In this document: piece after piece, positions 59,801-64,000 of the stretch
Layout: the number at the start of each line of letters is the position of its first letter
Position numbering within the stretch: position 1 is the stretch's first letter
Assembly: GCA_963575745.1 (NCBI GenBank)
Contig: CAUYUJ010017868.1
Span: 125,545-189,544, forward strand
Direction of reading: 5' to 3'
DNA length: 64,000 nucleotides
Source: Prorocentrum cordatum
Taxonomy: Eukaryota; Sar; Dinophyceae; Prorocentrales; Prorocentraceae
The notes under the pieces: model-generated
What the model was told of the DNA's origin: nothing
The model's database searches: none
Seen by the model: the letters and a program-made list of their open reading frames with translations, nothing else
Program-made: the position numbers and the translations under genes

Positions 59801-60510
59801 CGTAGGCCAGGACACCGCTGCGGTGTTCGACCACGTTGAGGTGGGCTCCGTTCTCGCGCGACTCCGCCGTGACAGATACCAGCGGCGTCCTCGAACGCGT
59901 CGAGCTGGACACCGCGGTGCGGCACTCCGCACTGCCGGGCCCCAACGGGGTCCTCGACCACGTCGAGGTCACGTCGTAGTACAGCTCGTCTGCGTAGAGC
60001 TGAGCGCCCACGCGATGCTCGATCGCATCGAGGCGGGCACCGCGGTACTGCTCGACTCCGCCGAGAGAGATACCAGCTGGGCGCTCGAGCACGTCGTGCT
60101 GCACACCGTGGGCCTAATCGAGTCCGAAGCGCCGGGCGTTGACGGGGTGCTCGACCGCACCGAGGTGCACCGTGGTACTGCTCGACGGTGGCGAGCTGGA
60201 CACCGATGCTGTGTTCGACCACGCCGAAATGGACTTCGTGGCATTTCTCGGCTCCACCGTGCCCGATGCCAGCGGGGTGCTCGAGCAAGTAATGCTGGAC
60301 CCCTTGGTACTGTCCGACTCCGTGGAGCAGGATGCCGACGGAGTGCTCAATCACGTCGAGGTGGACACCGTGGTACTTCTCGTCAGCGTGGCAGTGTGCA
60401 CCGCCGCGGTGCGCGACCACGCCGAGGTGCGCACTGCGGTACTGATCGACCCCGTCGTGCCATATACCAGCGGGGTGCCTGAGCACGTCGAGACAGTCAC
60501 CGAGCTATGA
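56880..60510 (+). repeat. 66-bp tandem array encoding 22-residue repeats
   Basis: The unit reads GTGGTACTGCTCGACTCCGT, then GGAGCTGGACACCGACGGGG, then TGCTCGACCACGTCGAGGTG and GACACC: 66 bp, about 55 units, strongly diverged. The main plus frames (57040-58227, 58516-59325, 59559-60482, 60139-60510) encode LLDSVELDTDGVLDHVEV-like repeats. They are joined by frameshifts and end with a TGA at 60508. The minus strand is also open for long stretches because 66 is a multiple of three. It could be satellite DNA or a decayed repeat-protein gene; the repeat sense Leu/Asp/Val/Glu with hydrophobic periodicity would suit a solenoid. I call it a repeat because the frame is not maintained. Confidence 0.85.
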
Positions 60511-61864
60511 CCTCGCGTCACGGCTCAGCGTGGCCAGGGCCCCCGGCTCCTAGAGCCTCAGCCCTTGCCCCGACGAGCTCTGACCTTCGAGCCCCGCTGT
60601 GCTCCCACTGGTGCCCCCGCAGACCCCCGGACCTCATGACGCGGGTCTAGGCGCGTCGGGCGACAGACCCCGTCTCTTCGAGCCCATACAAGTGGCTCGG
60701 CGAGCCGCGACGCCGACCCTCGGCACTAGGCTTGCTGCCCCCGGTGGGCAGGCCCCACCGACGGGAGGCGGCACGCCACAGGCAACCCCATGCCTAGCGC
60801 GGCGGCCTGCCCGACCGCCCAGTCGATCCACGACCCGCGAGGCTCAGCCAGTGGGTTATCAAGCGCGGCTCCTCGGCTCGTCGAGCCGCGGCCCATGACC
60901 TGACCAAGTTTGGTCCCCGAGCGTCGGCCGTTGGCTCGTCGAGCCACGATTCGCTGCTCCTCGAACCTCCGCCGCAGACTTGGGGATCATCGCCCTCCTC
61001 TCGCCTGGGAACTAGGTACGCCGTGCCTCGCTCCTCCATTCTTCGACCCCCGGCTCATTGAGTCGCGCAGGATCCACCCTCCGGAGATGGCTCGGCACCC
61101 TCCAACGCCAGCCTCCAAGCAATCGGGGGACGTACCCAACCTCGTAGATGTCGGCCCGCGGCTCGCCATGGGGAGCGTCGCCTCACGCCGCCAACGGCGG
61201 TAACGGGCGGCCAGCCGCATGCGCACCCTTCTCGTCGCATGCGGGCGGGCGCGGCTGTGGCCGACCAGGCAGTCCGACCAGGCAGACGCCGCTCTGCACC
61301 ATCCTCGCGCCTGCAGCCCCATGCCGCGCCGCCACTCCTGCCCACTGCGGCGGACCCCGACTCAGCTGCGCCAGCGCGAGGGCCACGCACACGACCAGCG
61401 CAGAGATCGAACTGGTCGCACTCGCCGGCGCCGCTGGACACGGCGCTGCAGCCCCAGCGGCCCTCGGCTCGGCGAGCCATAACCCCTGGCTCCTCAGGCG
61501 TCAGGCCGTGGCTCCGCGAACCTCACCGACGGCACCCGAGCCCAGAGCTAGCGCATCCGCTCGCGAGCGCGACCCGACGCCCGCGCGGGCGGGCCTTGGG
61601 ATTCGGGTCTCTGGCGCTAGCGCTCCCTCGCCGCGCACGCTCGCAGCGCTTTAGGCGCATGGCACCCAGCGCGCGCGGTGGCGGCGGCTCTGAGTGGGAG
61701 GAGGGCAAGCATCCTCTATTGCAGAGCCGCCGCGACGAAGAGGAGGTGATGCGCCCGAAGCCGTTGTGGGCCCAACTTGAGCCCAGACAACTACGGAAGA
61801 AGCCGTCGCACTCCCCTCTCACTTTCCCCGCCAAGCTCCCGTGCTATAAGGTAAACCGACGAGC
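60511..61864. other. GC-rich region with recurrent palindrome GGCTCGNCGAGCC
   Basis: The 13-base palindrome, or a near copy, occurs at about 60692, 60869, 60931, 61051 (degenerate) and 61470; most spacings are close to multiples of 60. Long frames on both strands have no recognisable domain. From 61650 the sequence becomes unique up to a CAT array. Confidence 0.5.
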
Positions 61865-61881
61865 ACATTCATCATCATCAA

Positions 61882-61960
<79 letters not shown>

Positions 61961-62135
61961 AGCATCATCATCAGCATCATCATCAGCATCACCATCATCG
62001 TTATTACATACTAATTATCATCATCAGCATCATCAGCATCATCGTCATCAACATCACAATCATAATCATAACAATCGTCATCGTCATCGTCATCATCATT
62101 ATCATCAGCAGCATCATGATCAGCATTTGTATCAC

Positions 62136-62204
<69 letters not shown>

Positions 62205-62332
62205 ACGTATGATCATCATCGTCATCGTCATCGTCATCATCATCATCATCATCGTCATCATCATCGTCATCATCATCATCGTCATCGTCATCATCATCAT
62301 CAACATCGTCATCGTCATCGTCATCGTCATCA

Positions 62333-62364
<32 letters not shown>

Positions 62365-62392
62365 ATCATCACCATCACCGTCATCGTCATCG

Positions 62393-62442
<50 letters not shown>

Positions 62443-62470
62443 GCCAGCATCATCGCCAGCATCAGAATCA
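61865..62470. repeat. CAT/ATC trinucleotide array
   Basis: About 600 bp of CAT repeats. The left part has CAG variants, the right part has CGT interruptions in blocks (CATCGTCATCGT). A less repetitive gap lies at 61995-62030. Confidence 0.95.
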
Positions 62471-62496
62471 CCGTCCCCAGACTATGTTTGGCTATC

Positions 62497-62535
62497 GTTG
62501 AATCTTCCTCCTGTAGAGGGACGTGCCCGACTTAG
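62497..62535 (+). repeat. Dispersed repeat R5, left half
   Basis: TTGAATCTTCCTCCTGTAGA then GGGACGTGCCCGACTTA, matching 15664-15700. Confidence 0.65.
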
Positions 62536-62884
62536 AGGAGTTACAGACGAGGTGGGCGCGGGGGGCGAGCTGCCCCCCCCGGGTCGCGCGGCGCCCGCGC
62601 GCGCCCGCCGCGCGCGGCGGAGCTGCCCTCCCACCCCCCGTGGCGCCTCGGTGCTCTTGGTGAGGTCCAGGATGGTGGCCTCAAGACGAGGCCAGGACGA
62701 GGATAAATTCGGGCGAGGATAAGGCGGCCCCCAAGGATCCACACCACCACCACCACCACCACCACCACGTCGATTCCTCCTCCCTCCTCTACCCTCCTAT
62801 TCCTTTCTTCTTTCCTGGGAACGAGGGGGTGAGGGAGGTGGTGGTAGTGGTGGTGGTGGTGGTGGATATGTTTGGGCACCGTAG
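62536..62884. other. Spacer with CAC and GTG tracts
   Basis: GC-rich first half (GCGCGCC words), then CAC repeats (62739-62768) and, 65 bp on, GTG repeats (62838-62869). The CAC and GTG tracts are complementary and could pair as a stem of about 25-30 bp. No gene. Confidence 0.55.
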
Positions 62885-63345
62885 ATAAGGACGCAAGGTC
62901 ATCGGAAGGCCATGCCGACACTTTGCGAGCGGGGCGCGGCCAGCGCAAGCAGCCAACGACGGGCCGAAGGGGAAGGCTGCAAGGGTAACATGGGAAAGGC
63001 GCTCATCCTTACTATGCGGGTTGACTGTAAATCGAAAGTCTCTGAGGTCCGGCGGCTCTGCGGGATGTCTCGGGCGCCGCGGCCTAGGAGAGCGTTCCGG
63101 AACGCTCCGAGAGCGTTCTGGAGCGCTCTGGAATGGATGTACTTACCCAGATATCTGGCTGCTGCTCTAATTTTTGCGATGCGTGGGCCCCAGAGGTCGG
63201 GGCCACTTTCCCAGGGCTGGTTTTTCGTCCTCAGTCGTTTTTTGACGCTCCCGAAGCCCGGCGAGGGCCCCCATCGGACGAAAACGGCCAAAACCGCCTG
63301 CTCCAATTTTTTGGGAGCGTCGGATCTCTGGGTATCCTCGTCCTG
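62885..63345 (+). repeat. Dispersed repeat R4, full copy
   Basis: The order of blocks equals 14650-15110: TAAGGACGCA, GAGCGGGGCGCGGCCA, GGGTTGACTG, then an insert with GGAACGCTC/GAGCGTTC palindromic words (63088-63130), then ACCCAGATATC, GATGCGTGGGCCCCAGAGGT, TTTTTTGACGCTCCCGAAGC and GGGAGCGTCGGATC. Confidence 0.82.
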
Positions 63346-63479
63346 GCCCCGTCCAAGGCCTTGCCATCCTCCACCGCCGCGCTCAGCGCGTCGATCTCCT
63401 CGCTCAACCGGTTGCGGGTGACCTCCGCGCGCGGGGAGGCGAGGTCCGCGCGCGCAGCCACCGGCAGCGCGCCGGCTCG

Positions 63480-63795
63480 CACGCAAAACCCCTACGCGCG
63501 TAGCCACGCACGCAGGCAGACAAACACACGCTCATGCACACGCACACGCTCGCGCACACGCACGCACAAGCACACTAAGCCCCACTCGCACACGCACTCG
63601 CACACGCACGCGCACACACACACACGCACAATCACAGGCAAGCGCGCACACACAAACACTAACACAAACACAAACACAAACACAAACACAAACACAAACA
63701 CAAACACAAACACAAACACAAACACACATGCACGCAGGCACGCACGCACGCACGCACACACACATACACACACACACACACGCATACACACACAC
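63480..63795. repeat. CA-rich microsatellite with AAACAC hexamers
   Basis: CGCACA and CACACG words, a regular AAACAC hexamer array (63650-63726), GCACGCAC, then CACACA. Frames read Thr-Asn-Thr or Cys-Val repeats. The last 200 bp of the window are GC-rich and hold no recognised gene. Confidence 0.93.
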
Positions 63796-64000
63796 TTGCG
63801 TCGGCGGCTAGGAGGGGTCCTTTGCGCTGGCGCATGAAGCTAGCTAAACGGGGGCACAGTTGTAGCGAATTGGCCGCCATGCAAGAGGAAAGCAGGACGG
63901 AAGAGCGGGCGGCCGCGGGGAGGGGGAAAAGGCGAGGGCCGCTCAGGGGGGACGGGTCACTCCCAAAGCGGCGGGCGCGGACAGCCCCGCCGGCGGAGAC

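Overview
The window looks like nuclear DNA of a GC-rich, repeat-swollen protist, most probably a dinoflagellate; this is inferred from style and not proven. It has very long trinucleotide microsatellites, several old non-LTR retrotransposons whose GC-rich ORFs encode zinc ribbons, APE endonuclease, reverse transcriptase (RT) and RNase H, and no recognisable single-copy host gene. There are no bacterial operons, Shine-Dalgarno sites, CRISPR arrays or phage genes. I found no rRNA or tRNA gene, no intact dinoflagellate spliced-leader sequence and no promoter I could defend.

Five LINE-like elements form the coding part. LINE-A (5865-11490, +) has a zinc-finger/coiled-coil ORF1 and an ORF2 (endonuclease, RT, CCHC knuckle, RNase H, C-terminal Cys motif) broken only by one in-frame TGA. 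LINE-B (17281-22893, +) has the same plan with two frameshifts and a damaged RT motif A. LINE-C (25994-37227, +) is the longest and most decayed; after RNase H it continues in the same frame for about 4.4 kb into an unrecognised extension with a coding minisatellite, RS-rich linkers and possible helical repeats. LINE-D (40076-43035, -) is a 5'-truncated RT-RNase H copy. LINE-E (47936-53847, -) is a different lineage: endonuclease and RT, two C-terminal C2H2-like fingers, no visible RNase H, and an extra 300-residue ORF downstream.

All five elements lie between CTC/GAG microsatellite arrays, often flush with them. B, C and D end alike on their own sense strand: a small stem-loop, a tandem duplication of 8-12 nt, then CTC repeats. 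B and C also begin alike, directly after a CTC array. This suggests insertion into, or propagation of, trinucleotide microsatellites, and is the strongest candidate here for an undescribed system.

The rest is repeats: pentanucleotide, GA, TAG, CAT/ATG, CGT and CA arrays; an 81-bp minisatellite (3600-4165); a 117-bp doublet; a 12-bp GATC-rich minisatellite (45095-45400); a 3.6-kb array of 66-bp units with open frames (56880-60510); dispersed families named here R1 to R5; and several inverted repeats, including a hairpin with 75-bp arms at 23420-23598. The ends of the window, 54.6-56.9 kb and 60.5-61.9 kb hold GC-rich sequence with no supported gene.
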